Translations under genes and position numbers: made by a program
Notes under the pieces: model-generated
Told to the model about the DNA's origin: nothing
Databases searched by the model: none
The model's input: the letters and a program-made list of their open reading frames with translations, nothing else
Part shown: piece after piece, positions 35,241 through 46,973 of the stretch
How positions within the stretch are numbered: position 1 is the first letter of the stretch
How the letters are laid out: every line of letters begins with the position of its first letter
Assembly (NCBI GenBank): GCA_032871835.1
Contig: CM065300.1
Location: 66,475,192 to 66,539,191 of the forward strand
Length of the DNA stretch: 64,000 nt
Source: Dipteronia dyeriana
Lineage: Eukaryota; Streptophyta; Magnoliopsida; Sapindales; Sapindaceae
Reading direction: 5' to 3'

Positions 35241-35849
35241 CAATAACGTTAAAATCATGTTATATTAATTGTTTTGAACTCAAACTAACATAAATGGAAG
35301 ATATTTACGCACATTCAACCGATTTAGGGCAAATCGGAGAACTTGTTCAAAACTTCTAAACCTATAACAATGGTGTGCTTCAAATCTTCAACAATTGTGG
35401 GCTTCTCGCTGATTTGTAGGATACAACAATCCAATGTCTTCGATTTGTACAAGAAGAAAATTGGTATGGATACAACAATCCACTGTCTTCGGTCAACCAC
35501 GAAGATGAGAAGAGAACGGTGGTGAGAGATGAAGACGAGAAGAGGACTGTGGAAAAGATGAGAAAAAAAAAAATTAACATTGAGGGTATTTTGGTATTTT
35601 ATGGATATACACTGAAATTATTTTCAAAAAGTGGTTATTAACGAATAAATTTTCCTATGTGGTTAAAAATGAATTTTCCATGTTAGATGTGGTTATTTTT
35701 AACAATTTCCACTAAAAATAAACATATCTTATCCTAAGCACCAAACGTGCCGTTAAGAGAATACATGTTTGAGAACTGAGAAGAGAAAATGGCCGAAATT
35801 GATGGACGGCTTGGCACCGAAAAGACAATGAGAATGAATATTAAATAAA

Positions 35850-37534
35850 GGGAAGTATCATTTTCTCCCTTGACTTTTGTCGTATTGTTAAGATGATGAC
35901 AGATTTTCGTCATACTGGTCGGTCTCACCCTTGAAATGGAAAGAATGTATAATATCCCCATTCTATTACCTTTTCCATCCAAAAAAAGGTTTGATCATGG
36001 TCAATTGACCTTATTATCCTTAAAATTAATCAGAATATAACCATTTAACCCTTCAGTTATTTATTAAATAAAAAATATATTAAAAAAGAAAACAAAAATA
36101 AAAAAAAATTAACAAAAAAAAACTGATCTCCACCGTCCATCTCAAAGATGAACGATGGATATATATATATATATACACACACTTAAATTTAAAAACAGAA
36201 ATTAAAAATAAAAAAGAATTTTAAAAAAAATAGGATCTAGATCTCCACCGGATCTTAATTTTTATCAAAAATAAATAAATAAATCATTCACCAAACACAC
36301 CGATTCAGTTCATCTTCTCCAAGACCATCTTAGAAATTAAAAGTAACAAATAAAATTTAAAAAAAATCTGGTGGATCTCTACCACTAGATCTAGAACATC
36401 GTGATCTCTCTCTCATTCAACTCTCAAATCCAAATCTCAAACAACTCCAACTCAAACACAAACCCAGCTCAACTCCAACTCCAACTCAAACACAAACCCA
36501 ACTCAACTCCAACTCCAATGTCGATTTGTTTGGTATTTGTCGTAGTAGCCACAACAACTCCAACTCAAACACCTATCGAAAATACCACAACACCAATCTC
36601 CACCACAACTCTAACTCAAACACAAACTCTAACCCTAGCCACCGCCCCCGACACCACCGCCCCCGACACCACACCCTAGCCCGTCGAAATCACAGTAACC
36701 ACTACCCCTAGCCACTTCGATCTCATCTCTCTGTCTCTTTGCCTCTCTCTCGATCGATATCAGCTTTCTCTCGATCTTGATCTCAATCTCGTGTCTTTGA
36801 TTCAGTCGTCGTGGTTTGACAGTGGGTGTGTTTGGTGGGTTTCGAAGGTGTCACTAGTGGTGGGTTTTGATAGGTGGTGGTGGTAGTTTTGATGATGACG
36901 ATGGGTTTTGATGAATGGTTATGGATATGGTAGTGGTGGTTGTGGTGGTGGTGGTGGTGGTGGTGTTGAAGTTTGGATGGGTTTGGATGTGTAGTATTGA
37001 TGATGACGACAGGTTTGGATGAATGGTGGCGGTGGTGATATGACGATGGTGGTGGTGGTGGTGGTGGTGGTGGTGGTGGTGGTGAAGTTTGGATGGGTTT
37101 GTATGGGTTTGGATGAATGATGGTGATGGTGGTGGTGGTGGTGGTGGTGATGTTGCTTGGCTTGGCTGAATATATGGTGGTGGGTTTCGATCCGGTGGTG
37201 ATGGAAGTTTTGATGATGATGATGATGGGTTTGGTTGAATGGTGGTGGTGGTGGTGGTGATGATGATGATGATGGTTTGGTAGTGTTGATGTTGGTGACG
37301 TTATTAAATTTGGCTGAGTGTATTGTTTTTAATTTTTATTTTTATTTTTAATTATTTACACTTATAATATTGTCCATCTCATTTTAAAGGTCAATATCAT
37401 TTTGGATGGAAATGGTAACAGAAAAGGGATATTATACATTCTTTCCATTTTAGGGGAAAGACTGGCCAATATATCAACAATATGTTCTCGTCTTAACAAT
37501 ATAACAAAAGTCAGAGGGGGAAATGATATTTTTC
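35850..37534. mobile_element. Mutator-type element with GGT-repeat interior
   Basis: 1,685 bp. Terminal inverted repeats of about 110 bases: left 35850-35985 (for example 'cttgacttttgt', 'attgttaaga') and right 37385-37534 in reverse complement. The flanks share TTAAATAAA (35841-35849 and 37536-37544), extending one base further left to ATTAAATAAA, consistent with a 9-bp Mutator duplication. No transposase. The interior has 'actccaactcaaacacaaac' repeats (36415-36650) and long GGT/TGG tracts (36870-37290). Confidence 0.75.
36870..37290. repeat. GGT/GAT trinucleotide repeats
   Basis: Imperfect runs of GGT with GAT interruptions ('ggtggtggtgatgatgatga'). Peptides read here are low complexity and not genes. 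Confidence 0.85.
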
Positions 37535-37544
37535 ATTAAATAAA

Positions 37545-38108
37545 TAAATAAATAAATAAAATGTAAGGTCTGTATCAGGCATCACACTCCGGGGCATAAT
37601 GACTCGTTCCTCACGAGTAACTACACTAATAATTAGTGCAAGCGTGCTTCATCTTAACTTGGTAATTTATTAATTTATTAGGTCACTATTTATTCAATTC
37701 AAATTTCTTAACACACTTTAAAGAGTAGTTTACGGTGTAGACAAACTAAATACGTCAATTGGAATAAAATACTCAAATTTGTCCCCCATCTGGCCATCTC
37801 CACCATCCATTTCTCCGGCCATTACACCATGCTTAGTTGGCACTTTTGTCGTCTAATCACATTAATAAATTTTCGTCTAAGTTAACAATACAAACAATCC
37901 GTTTACGATTAAGTGTCTATTGTCTGGGTGGTTAAAGATTCCAAAATAAATCTCCATTCATTTAAAATGTAGAAAAACTACTCTTAATCTGAGTTATATT
38001 CCAAAACATGCTTTTAGAATCAAGATAGTTGAACTACAATAATAATATCGGCTAAAAAAAATCCGATCGTGTAATTAATTAAGCTTGAGAATGTCAAGTA
38101 AACCAACA
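37545..38108. other. Promoter side of the F-box gene, no other feature
   Basis: Noncoding, AT-rich. A short (TAAA)n tract follows the Mutator-type element. No gene or RNA seen. Confidence 0.5.
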
Positions 38109-38116
38109 CTATATAA
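38109..38116 (+). promoter_or_regulatory. Candidate TATA box of the F-box gene
   Basis: 'ctatataa' 69-76 bases before ATG 38185, a normal position for a short-leader plant gene. Confidence 0.5.
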
Positions 38117-38184
38117 CATGATCAAGGCCAAGAAGTGAGCCAATTAATAGCACAATCTCAGTCAAAAATTGCAATTGTTGTTCA

Positions 38185-39402
38185 ATGGATAATCATTCAA
38201 ATTCAACAAAAAACGCCGTTAGTTTTTGCCTTCTCCCGTCAGACCTCATCCACAACATACTTCTCTATCTAGCTCTACCAGAAATCATGAGTATGAAATT
38301 GGTTAATAAATCCATTTCTTATCTTATATCTGACCAAAATTTTGTTCGTGAAATCAATTCACGATCGAAGTCAGCTTCGTAGCTATTTGTCTACAAGAAG
38401 AGATGGTGCCGCAACGCCATACTCGAAGGCTTCTCCGATCAATCCACTCGCTGGTTCAAGATCGCTATTGCTGATTTGTTGAAACCGGTCATTTCTCCGT
38501 TTGAAGATTTGTATTTTATGACGGCAAGTGCCAATATTTTTCTTTTTATTTCCAATACAAAACGGCAAGTTTTCGCCGTTAATTTAGTTCGTAAGACAGT
38601 TAAGGAAATCCCTCCAAGCCCATTAGGTCCACGTGGCACCTCTTCGTGGCGAAGATCCGGGATGAAATTAGTGGCCGAGCCGGACCGTTTCCGGTTTTTG
38701 TTTGCCGAGTTGGTAGACGACAGACCGGTTTTGTTCGAGTATAGCTCCGAAGCCGACATATGGCGGTCCATGGAGGCAAAAGAAAATACTGGGAATTTGC
38801 CATGTGGCAACGAAGGAGAAGGCGATTGTATATTCCTCAATGTGACAAATAGACCCAATGGGAGTGTTGTAGTTGCCCTTGGATCGCAAAGTAATAATGC
38901 ACCTCCGGTGATCATAAGACCGAGAATAGACGTGGGGGGAAACAACAACGACGATAGACAACAAGTAGCCGTTGGATTTAGTAACTGGGGTAGCTCAACG
39001 GACCGGCAACACGTGTACGGTGATGGGCATATGGTGATCATAAGATCAACCGGAGTTGATGATGAATCATCATCGGAAGCAAGATCAGAGAGGAAGTTGA
39101 GGAGTATAGAAGTATGGGGATTGAGCCGAAACGGTGAAAATTGGGAATACATAAGTAGAGTTCCAAGTGATTTAATGCAGAAGATTAGCAAGGATTATGG
39201 GGTGATGATGGGGTGCTTAGAGAAAGCTGATTGGGTGATTAAGATAGTGTTAATGTCTAATAATGAGTGTTTATGGCAAATATTCTGGCTATCATATGAT
39301 ATGGAGACCAATTCTTGGACTTGGATTCCACTTCCTGATTGTAACATGAATGGCTTGAACATGGCAGGAATTGCCTTCTCTCGTGGCCTCACCCTCTCTT
39401 GA
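38185..39402 (+). pseudogene. F-box protein gene with one in-frame TAG
   Basis: F-box proteins are the substrate-choosing part of SCF ubiquitin ligases. From ATG 38185 the frame gives an N-terminal F-box (LPSDLIHNILLYLALPEIMS, residues about 14-50), then TAG at 38380-38382 (codon 66). It continues in the same frame (LFVYKKRWCRNAILEGF) without another stop to 39402, 405 sense codons in all. The rest looks like the variable C-terminal region of plant F-box families (RFRFLFAELVDDRPVLFEY, WEYISRVPSDLMQKI, SWTWIPLPDCNMNG). The TAG follows shortly after the F-box. It may be a recent loss of function, an allele, or a sequencing error; everything else looks intact. No intron with good borders would remove the stop. 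Confidence 0.8.
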
Positions 39403-39880
39403 TTTTAATAATATCATGAAAAATAATAAATAAATGTGACTTTCTATTGTTCTCATTGTATTGGGCCTCTGCTCCTACTTGAATGGGTTTCAAATCTTGA
39501 CTAAATTTCATCCTTGTGGAAAGCACTTGATATAAATGCGAAGGCCCGCAAAACAAATTGGAAATTTGGATTCCTTGTCGAGGATTGAACACTTTGCAAA
39601 CAACCTAATTAATAACTCTTTCGTTGTCTCCTTTTTATTTATTTTAATAATACATTGGGATAGGGCTAATGATGAGGGTGCCACAGAGATGCATCTACTG
39701 ATTCCAATCATTGTGGTGACTAAAATATGGCTTTAGTCTCAACGCATGGGCCCACATACAAAGATGGAGGATCAACCCAATGCCCAATCGATTCAATCAA
39801 AGCTTGACTAGGTCTGTCAGTTATTTGATAGTGAAAACTGCACATTTCAAGTTTGACTAGGTTACTGCTATCAGATCCCA
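39403..39880. other. 3' flank of the F-box gene
   Basis: Probably 3' untranslated sequence ('aataataaataaa' near 39423 is a candidate polyadenylation signal), then spacer. Short open frames on both strands have no recognisable content. Confidence 0.5.
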
Positions 39881-40430
39881 CACAATCTGGGCATGATTCG
39901 AGGGATCTCGATCCTCAATCAACCATGTAACTGCCCCCTCTCCATGGAGAGGGAATCCTGATTTTTTTCCCATCAACAAAAGCTTATTTACGTCTCGAAA
40001 CCCTGTCCAATTCCATACTCAGGTCACTGGAGTCCTTAAACCATCATTCAATTCCTTTACATATATCTGATTACATATCAATTCTAGCATTACATTTATC
40101 TTCACGCTCTCATTATCAAAATACAAAATACAACTCAATTGGTTATTTTGATGACAGCTCGATAAGCTCTACGAGAGCCCTACGGTTTGATATATTTATA
40201 ATAATATTGTTTGACTTACTCGGTGTAACAATTGATTTTGCTTTATATTTCATCCTATATTATCGAATCTTTACTGACTTGAACGTCAGAGACTCCTCCA
40301 AAGGACATCCCCTCTCGCTCCTTTTTCTTTGTTTCTAGGTTATGCGATCTTCGGTCCATTGAGCTCTACTTACAAGTTACAGTTGTCCAGATATCTATAA
40401 CCCGTAAGAGATCCCCTACAATCACCAACA
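39880..40430. other. Possible old LTR relic
   Basis: The stretch around 40230-40330 ('ctttactgacttgaacgtcag', then 'aaaggacatcccct') resembles the 3' part of LTRs in some plant Ty3/gypsy elements. I see no matching second LTR, terminal bases or duplication, so this is a weak call. Confidence 0.25.
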
Positions 40431-42747
40431 ACCTTATTATAAAAAATAAAATAAAAACTTGTTACATATTCTCCTTTATAAATACAAGATCTAATCATTT
40501 TTGTTACCATTGTATGCTAAATCTATACACTATATAAAGAGAGTGAGTTGGGCATGATTTTTAACCCTCCCTATTTTGATGTTACGTTTTTTTTTATGGT
40601 GAACAGATTTATATGCCCTTATTCTTTATAACATTTTCTAACTAAATATGAATACTTGATTTGATAGAAGGGTAAAGAAGTAATTTATAAATTTAAAATC
40701 ATTTTACTAATTTATAACAGTACAAGACAAAAATAACCTTTACATGTTTAAAAATTACATAAAACTTATGCAGTATAACTAATGATAAAAGATAACAATG
40801 TCATTTTATGTTCACAGTTAGGGTTGTTTTTAAAATTAACAGAGGACCAACAACAAATTGAACGTGAGGTCCATAATTTTATACAAATTTAAAAATTAAT
40901 TAAAAGATGACACCTGGAATCAGGGGTTGTGGGAGAGGTTTCACAGATTATAAAAAGTCAAACTTCATTATCTCTCTCAAGCTTCTCACATTGCACTCTA
41001 TTGGCACATGTATAGTCTACCTATAGCTGATGGCTAGTCAAAAAGGATGATTATGAAGACAAAAAAAGCAGTCTACAAACAAAAATTAGATTTGTTGAAT
41101 GAAGAAACGAAGAAGAGAAAGAGGTGTCGGTTAATGACAAGCAGAGTTCTCTTTCTACATAGAAGTGCTTAAGAGCCTTAAAATTTTCAAAGGTAATTTT
41201 CCATTTGCACAACTGCCTTATTTCCCTAATCTGGGTTTCCAATCAAATTCTTTTGATCCATCTTTATTGTTGAAAAAACATGAAACTTTGAAACTACGGA
41301 AGAAGATCCGAAGAAGAGAAGAAGATCAATTGTCAAAGTAACCTTTAAATACAAAACCATAATTGAATAAACCTAACACCATCCCAAAATTAAGGGATAA
41401 TCCTAGAAGAAAAAGTGGGAAGATAGGATAAAGAAGAACTCAACTTCAACATATAAATCTGTAACCAAGGTGTTTGGTTTATGAATTTTCTGAATTTCTT
41501 TTCAGCTGAGAAATTTGCTTGAACTTTTTCTTATGAAAACAATAAGGTTAGATGAATTTGATTTTGATTTTCTAGCTTGAAAGGACAATGATATTGTTGT
41601 ATATTGATGTATAATACCCGATCTTGAAAATCAAAAACTTCAAATCGAAAGAAAATTTGTGTAACTAGCCAAATATATTTCTTTTTGAAAAAAAAAAACA
41701 AATTGGCCAAATATAAAGTGATTAAATATTAAATAAATAATTAAACTGCTGCTTTAACTTTTTGTCTTCACACAACCGTGTTGGACTCGAACTATAAAAA
41801 AATTCAAAAAACTTTCATAAAATTTTAAAAATTAATTATTTTGTTTCGAATCTGATAATATTTCCTCTACTATCAACTAAATCCCCTGAATGTAACTGAA
41901 TTGCTCCAAGACCTGCAAGAAACACTTATACAACAATTATATACAAGCAAAGTACCAACAATTTCACAGATGTAGAAATATAGAACAAATGTGAAGCAAG
42001 AAAATTAAAGGAACTGAGATAACAGAGAACAGAAAAGAAAAGAACACAAGAGATTATCGTTGTTCGGCCAAAAATAGGGCCTACATCCATATTGAGCCTC
42101 TCTCAGAAACCCGTTCCACTATATGAATGTTTTACAACAAATATTATAACCTAGATCAACAAAATATCAATCCATAAATACTTAAGAACACTCAATCTGA
42201 TAACACAAGATTAATCAGACCTAAACCTAACCAGATCGGTGATTATACAAGCATACTCACTAAACAAACCTCACCAGAAAACACAATACACGCCGATCTT
42301 TCCTTTATACATAAGAATCTCACTCAAACAACAAGAAATTTCAGGGATTATAAGAACACAATATGTACACAGAAATCTTCTAGAGAGAAAATGAGACAGA
42401 GAAAGTGAATGAAACCCCAATCTGATAACAAATGAAGAACAATGAATGACGATCTCTCTCCTGGCTCTTTATATAGTGTTATCTGCTGAGTCACCTATGA
42501 TATCTAGATAGCCAATCACTGCTTGCCTAATTAGATTGCCTTACGTGCCTTAACAATTTATCTGATAACATCAAAACGACACTACTCCATTTAAACAATC
42601 TGATTGGGCCAGTTAAAGCTATAGATCAGACCATCTATCTTGTGGGCTTTAAGTGGGCCACTAATTTGGGCCTCTTAGAACATCCTATTGGGCTAATATC
42701 ATCACAGTACATTTTCAAAAGCTTATTTTTTTTAAATCAAGAAAAGC
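40431..42747. other. Spacer, no gene recognised
   Basis: AT-rich intergenic sequence. The part at about 41870-42700 is less AT-rich ('gattatcgttgttcggcc' near 42053) and may be an old retroelement relic, but no protein domain, terminal repeat or duplication can be shown. Confidence 0.4.
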
Positions 42748-42750
42748 TTA

Positions 42751-43334
42751 GGGCCCGTCCTATAAGTGTTTTTCAGTTACTGTTTTTTTAAAATAAAAAT
42801 GAAAATGAAAATGAAAACAGTATTTTTTGTATCATTTTCGATTTATGAAAACGAGTCTGGTAGCAAATACTGAAAGCTGTATTTTGAAAATGAAAACGAA
42901 AAAAACGCGTCTGATAGGTTAACCGAAAACTATCAAAAATTGAAATATCAATTTTAGTATTTTGTTTAATATTATTACAACTATAAACAAACTGATTAAA
43001 TAATTAACCAATATAATTTTTGTATTGTAATTTTTAAATTAAACAAAAGTAAAACATCAAAAATTAATTCAAAAAAACATATCAAAAAAATGAATTAATC
43101 AAAATTAAACTCTTAAATTATAAATAAATAATTATAATATATATATATATATTATATAATAAAAATATAATTGTATATACTATATCATATATATTATTTT
43201 ATATATTAAAAATTATTATATTTTTTTATTATATTTTTTATATTACATTTTTATATATAATAATACATAATTTATGACATTATATCCAATGTAAATATAT
43301 AATATTTGATATTATATATATATTATTATATATT

Positions 43335-43383
<49 letters not shown>

Positions 43384-44017
43384 TAATATATATAGTATTA
43401 ATATACATATATATAATAATAATAATAATAATATATATATTATTACATATTATATATATATAATATTTTATTATTATGTCGAATAATATATATATATATA
43501 TATATATTATAGAATATTATTTCATAATATTTACATAATTATAAAATATTATATATATAATATATATTATTATTTTACAATATTATATATTAAATATAAT
43601 TTTTTATATTATAATATACATAAAATATATTATATATATAATATTATAATATATATATATATATATATATGTAATTATAATTATAATATATATATAAGAG
43701 GGACACTTTGATAATTTTAAAATCTTGTTCCTTCTTGTCCTAGTTATATCAAACGCATAACAGTACAATTAATAGTTTAAGATTTTTTTTTAATATTAAA
43801 AAAAATGAAAAACAAAATGAAAAACGAAAACGAAAAACGAAAAACGAAAAACAAGTATTTTATGTTTTTCTAATCTTTCACTTTTAACACTGGTTTTGTT
43901 TTTCATTTTTTTTTATTTTTCGAAAATAAAATGAAAAACGGTTAACGAACGCGTTTTCGAAATCGTTTTGAAAAATAAAAACGAAAACGGACTAAAAAAC
44001 AGCTGCAGGACGGGACC
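42751..44017. mobile_element. PIF/Harbinger-like MITE with AT island
   Basis: Terminal inverted repeats GGGCCCGTCCT (42751-42761) and AGGACGGGACC (44007-44017) with TTA on both sides (42748-42750 and 44018-44020), the 3-bp duplication of PIF/Harbinger elements. Subterminal regions are rich in 'aaaatgaaaatg' and 'gaaaaacgaaaa' and include matching 'aacgcgt' blocks. The centre (about 43130-43690) is almost pure AT, with long TA runs and many palindromes. No coding sequence; 1,267 bp. Confidence 0.7.
43130..43690. repeat. AT-only island
   Basis: About 560 bases made almost wholly of A and T, including a TA run at about 43338-43380. It could form many hairpins. It lies within the PIF-like MITE. 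Confidence 0.85.
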
Positions 44018-44020
44018 TTA

Positions 44021-45687
44021 TGTTTTTGCTTTTATAAAAAGAAAATCTTATTTTTAAAAACCTTAATAAAGGCACTGTTTCGTTATTTTTAGTTTAGTTT
44101 AGTATATGTCAATATAAACAAAAAAGGTTAGACATTTCCTCAAATATGGACTAAAGTAGCCATTGTGGAACCGGACCCAATTGACTGACATTTGTGGTTT
44201 TGTTCGATGACTTCAATTTAAAATCTAATTTTCATTTTTAACATTGCACCTCGCCAAAAAGGAGAATTTAAAGGTTCGAGGATCATTCAAACTTTCTTCT
44301 GCTAAGGTAAACAAAAATGAAAACCATATACTACTTTAGATTTAGTTTTTTATTTTTTATTTATATCATTTTATTTTTCTGCATATTGTAATCGCATTAT
44401 TTGTTCCCTTTTCCATTTCTCTGAAATATTATATCATATTATTTTCAACAGTATTGAGCATTATCTACGATGTTTTATCTTAAGTTGATGGTGACCTTAT
44501 TAAATGTTACTTTTTATTGAAGATCAATTTGTCATTTATTGAAAAATATAGTTTTTATATATTCATTGTTATTTGCTACAGTAGTATTTTGTCACATTGA
44601 TCTGAATGTTTTATTGTTTATCACAGTTAGACTTGATTTATGTTTTTCATATATATTTAACAGAATTTAAACTATTTAGAAAGCTTTTGGTTAGAATTCA
44701 CAGCTTTATAAAAGGTAAATGCTATAGTTTCTTTTTATTATTTTTATTAATTACGTTTTGATAACATGTTTATTTAAGTCTATTGTCAATTTTTTTGTTT
44801 AATGTACATAGTTTTTGGTTTTTTTGTTGGTTGTTGATAATTATATAAATTTAGTAGATTAGTTGCACTAACAAAGTTCACAATCATTGAAGTGTATTAT
44901 CATACTAATTTATGTATCAGTTAGCTACGTAGATAAAATTATGAAACATAAGGATAAAAAAAAGTTTTTATTCTCTACGAAATTTACATTGTTGGGCACT
45001 CAAAGTCTCTTGTAATAATATATTATAAGTTGTATTCTCTTTTACAGTAGTATACGTAAGAGGAGAAGAGATGTATATACTCAAAAGAAAAGTATTGAAA
45101 GAAAAATTGTCGATGAAGAGTATCGAAGAGGTATATTAGAAATGATTATTGGAATTAAAAATGATTACATTATCTAACATTAGGAGAAATATTTTACGTG
45201 CAGAAAAAGAAGAAATATAATTGATATAACGAAAGATAAAACTCAAAATCATGTTTACGATTGAGGTATAAAATTTGGTATAATGATCGATATAATTTTT
45301 ATCTTTAAATATTCATAGCTTATCTTCCACTCTAATATATATAAAAAAAAACTCAATTTGACCAATATATATTAGGAAGCACATGCCTTGCATGTGTCTC
45401 CAAACATAGTATTACTAAGAGTAAATAATGTCGTCCGAACAAGTTAAATAAGATACTGAATTGACCAAATACAAGTCTTTCTTATTTACCACATCTCAAT
45501 GTAATTTAATGGTAAAATACGTTCATATAGTTTGGTTTAGAATCATGTCACATTGTCACCGCAAGTGGAATCATGGAATCATGATATGTCGAAATGATAC
45601 GTGGCATAGCGTGATAGTGTCAGCTAAAGCAACGGAATGGTAATAGGAAATGAGAGATGTCTATCCCAAACACAACATGTTCTCTTG
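44021..45687. other. AT-rich spacer, no gene recognised
   Basis: No conserved protein segment, RNA gene or terminal repeats found. A 60-residue open frame at 45461-45643 has no recognisable content. Confidence 0.5.
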
Positions 45688-45983
45688 CGATGCGTTTGAC
45701 ACGGAAATAGGATAGAACAAGATGGGACGAGATATGACGAGTTGTTCTATATTGTATTTGGAAGATATTGGACAGAACTGTTAACTGTACTGTTATACGT
45801 TTGATAAGATTGGGACCGAATGAGACAAGAGGTTCAAATGATTAGAGTGTCACAAGACAATATTTATTCGATTTTATTAAATAAATATTTTTATATATCA
45901 TATTTAACAAAAATAATAATATTGTAATTGGAAATTATTTTTGTATGGAGTTGGGTAGATTTTATATAGAATTGTATGGAATT

Positions 45984-46526
45984 TAGGGGTGGGCACGGTT
46001 CGGTTCGGTTCGGTTTTGGAAAAACCGAACTGAACCAAAAATATTTCGGTTCATCCAAAATTGAACCGGTTTAAACAGAATAATAAACGGTAACTGAACT
46101 GAACTGATTTGATTTTAATCGGTTCAGTTCGGTTCGGTTCGGTTTATTTCGGTTTTGAACCTAATTGGCCTTATTGATTTGATGGGCTTAATGAGTTCTT
46201 TTTAATTTGTTTTTAAATTTGATGGATTATTGGATTCTAATTTTAGGCCAGAGTTTTAATATTTTTAATAGCCCCAAGCCCAAAATAAAAAACAAATCAA
46301 ACCTAACTAATAATATTGAAAGAAAAGCTAAAGAAGTTTGTTATGATTTTTTTTAGTTATACTTATATAGGTGGTTTAATCGATTCAAACCGGTTTTTAT
46401 GAAACCAAACCGGTTTGAACCGAAATTTTTTCGATTTTTTATTTTTTAAACCGAATTCATTTGACGAACCGAACCGAACACCCTTTTTTTGGTTCGGTTC
46501 GGTTCGGAACTTACTACCCACCCCTA
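45984..46526 (+). mobile_element. hAT MITE 1, 543 bp, perfect 8-bp duplication
   Basis: Terminal inverted repeats TAGGGGTGGGCA (45984-45995) and TACCCACCCCTA (46515-46526), with an exact 8-bp duplication ATGGAATT at 45976-45983 and 46527-46534. Subterminal arrays of 'ggttcggttcgg' occur at both ends; the centre is AT-rich. No coding capacity. MITE 2 (48501-60237) is a second copy in opposite orientation. Confidence 0.93.
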
Positions 46527-46973
46527 ATGGAATTTATTAATTTAATGGATTTATAAAACTAGAAAATTAATGAAGAAATAAAAAATGAATAATTTTTTTA
46601 GAGATCCGGGAAATTCCCCAGATCTTCCTATTCTTCTTTTCTCAATAGCAAAAAAATTATAGCAAAAAATTAATAATTTCTTTGACAACAATCATTAATA
46701 ACATCAATTGAATGGGATGCCCACCACCACCAATCTATTGTGCCCTAGTTTTTTTTTTGTATAATTTTATAGGTTTCTGGAATTGGAGGTTGAAGAACAA
46801 GGTTTGAAGAAGAAGAATTGAGGAATATGGAGATATTGAAGATAAAGAGAAACTGGAACGGAGGGAGAGATCGAGAGAATCGATAGAGAGAAATAGAGTT
46901 TTCATCAAGAATTATTACAAACAAATCCTCATTAATTCTAATCTTTCTCTCGAATTCTACAATTTCTCTCTCA

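Larger units (their letters stand above)
30846..35712 (+). mobile_element. Pack-MULE carrying ABCG/PDR transporter exons
   Basis: 4,867 bp flanked by an exact 9-bp duplication TAAAAATAA (30837-30845 and 35713-35721), the Mutator hallmark. Terminal inverted repeats run about 110-130 bases: left 30846-30960 ('taaccac', 'attcattaatagccat') and right about 35585-35712, reverse-complemented. There is no transposase inside, but it contains four exons of an ABC transporter gene with their introns (31911-32611). Further in lie AT-rich repeats. It fits the definition of a Pack-MULE: a nonautonomous Mutator element that has picked up a host gene fragment from genomic DNA. Confidence 0.85.
30092..35753. 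mobile_element. Small terminal-repeat element split by a Pack-MULE
   Basis: The left terminus 'ggccccgtttg...cttaggatagga' (30092 onward) pairs with the right terminus '...cttatcctaag...caaacgtgcc' ending near 35751. After removing the Pack-MULE (30846-35712 plus one target copy) the host element is only about 0.8 kb. TAA flanks it at 30089-30091 and 35754-35756, which would suit a PIF/Harbinger 3-bp duplication, but the outermost bases do not align cleanly, so the superfamily is uncertain. A pyrimidine-rich stretch lies at about 30285-30350. Confidence 0.5.

Noticed and set aside
36401..36711. Thr/Asn/Pro-rich open frames
   Set aside because: Low-complexity translation of 'actccaactcaaac' repeats inside a nonautonomous Mutator-type element.
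38383..39191. Long minus-strand open frames under the F-box gene
   Set aside because: They are shadows of the + strand F-box frame, which has the recognisable domain and context.
41870..42720. Possible copia-type retroelement relic
   Set aside because: Base composition and a few motifs look retroelement-like, but no protein domain, LTR pair or target duplication could be found.
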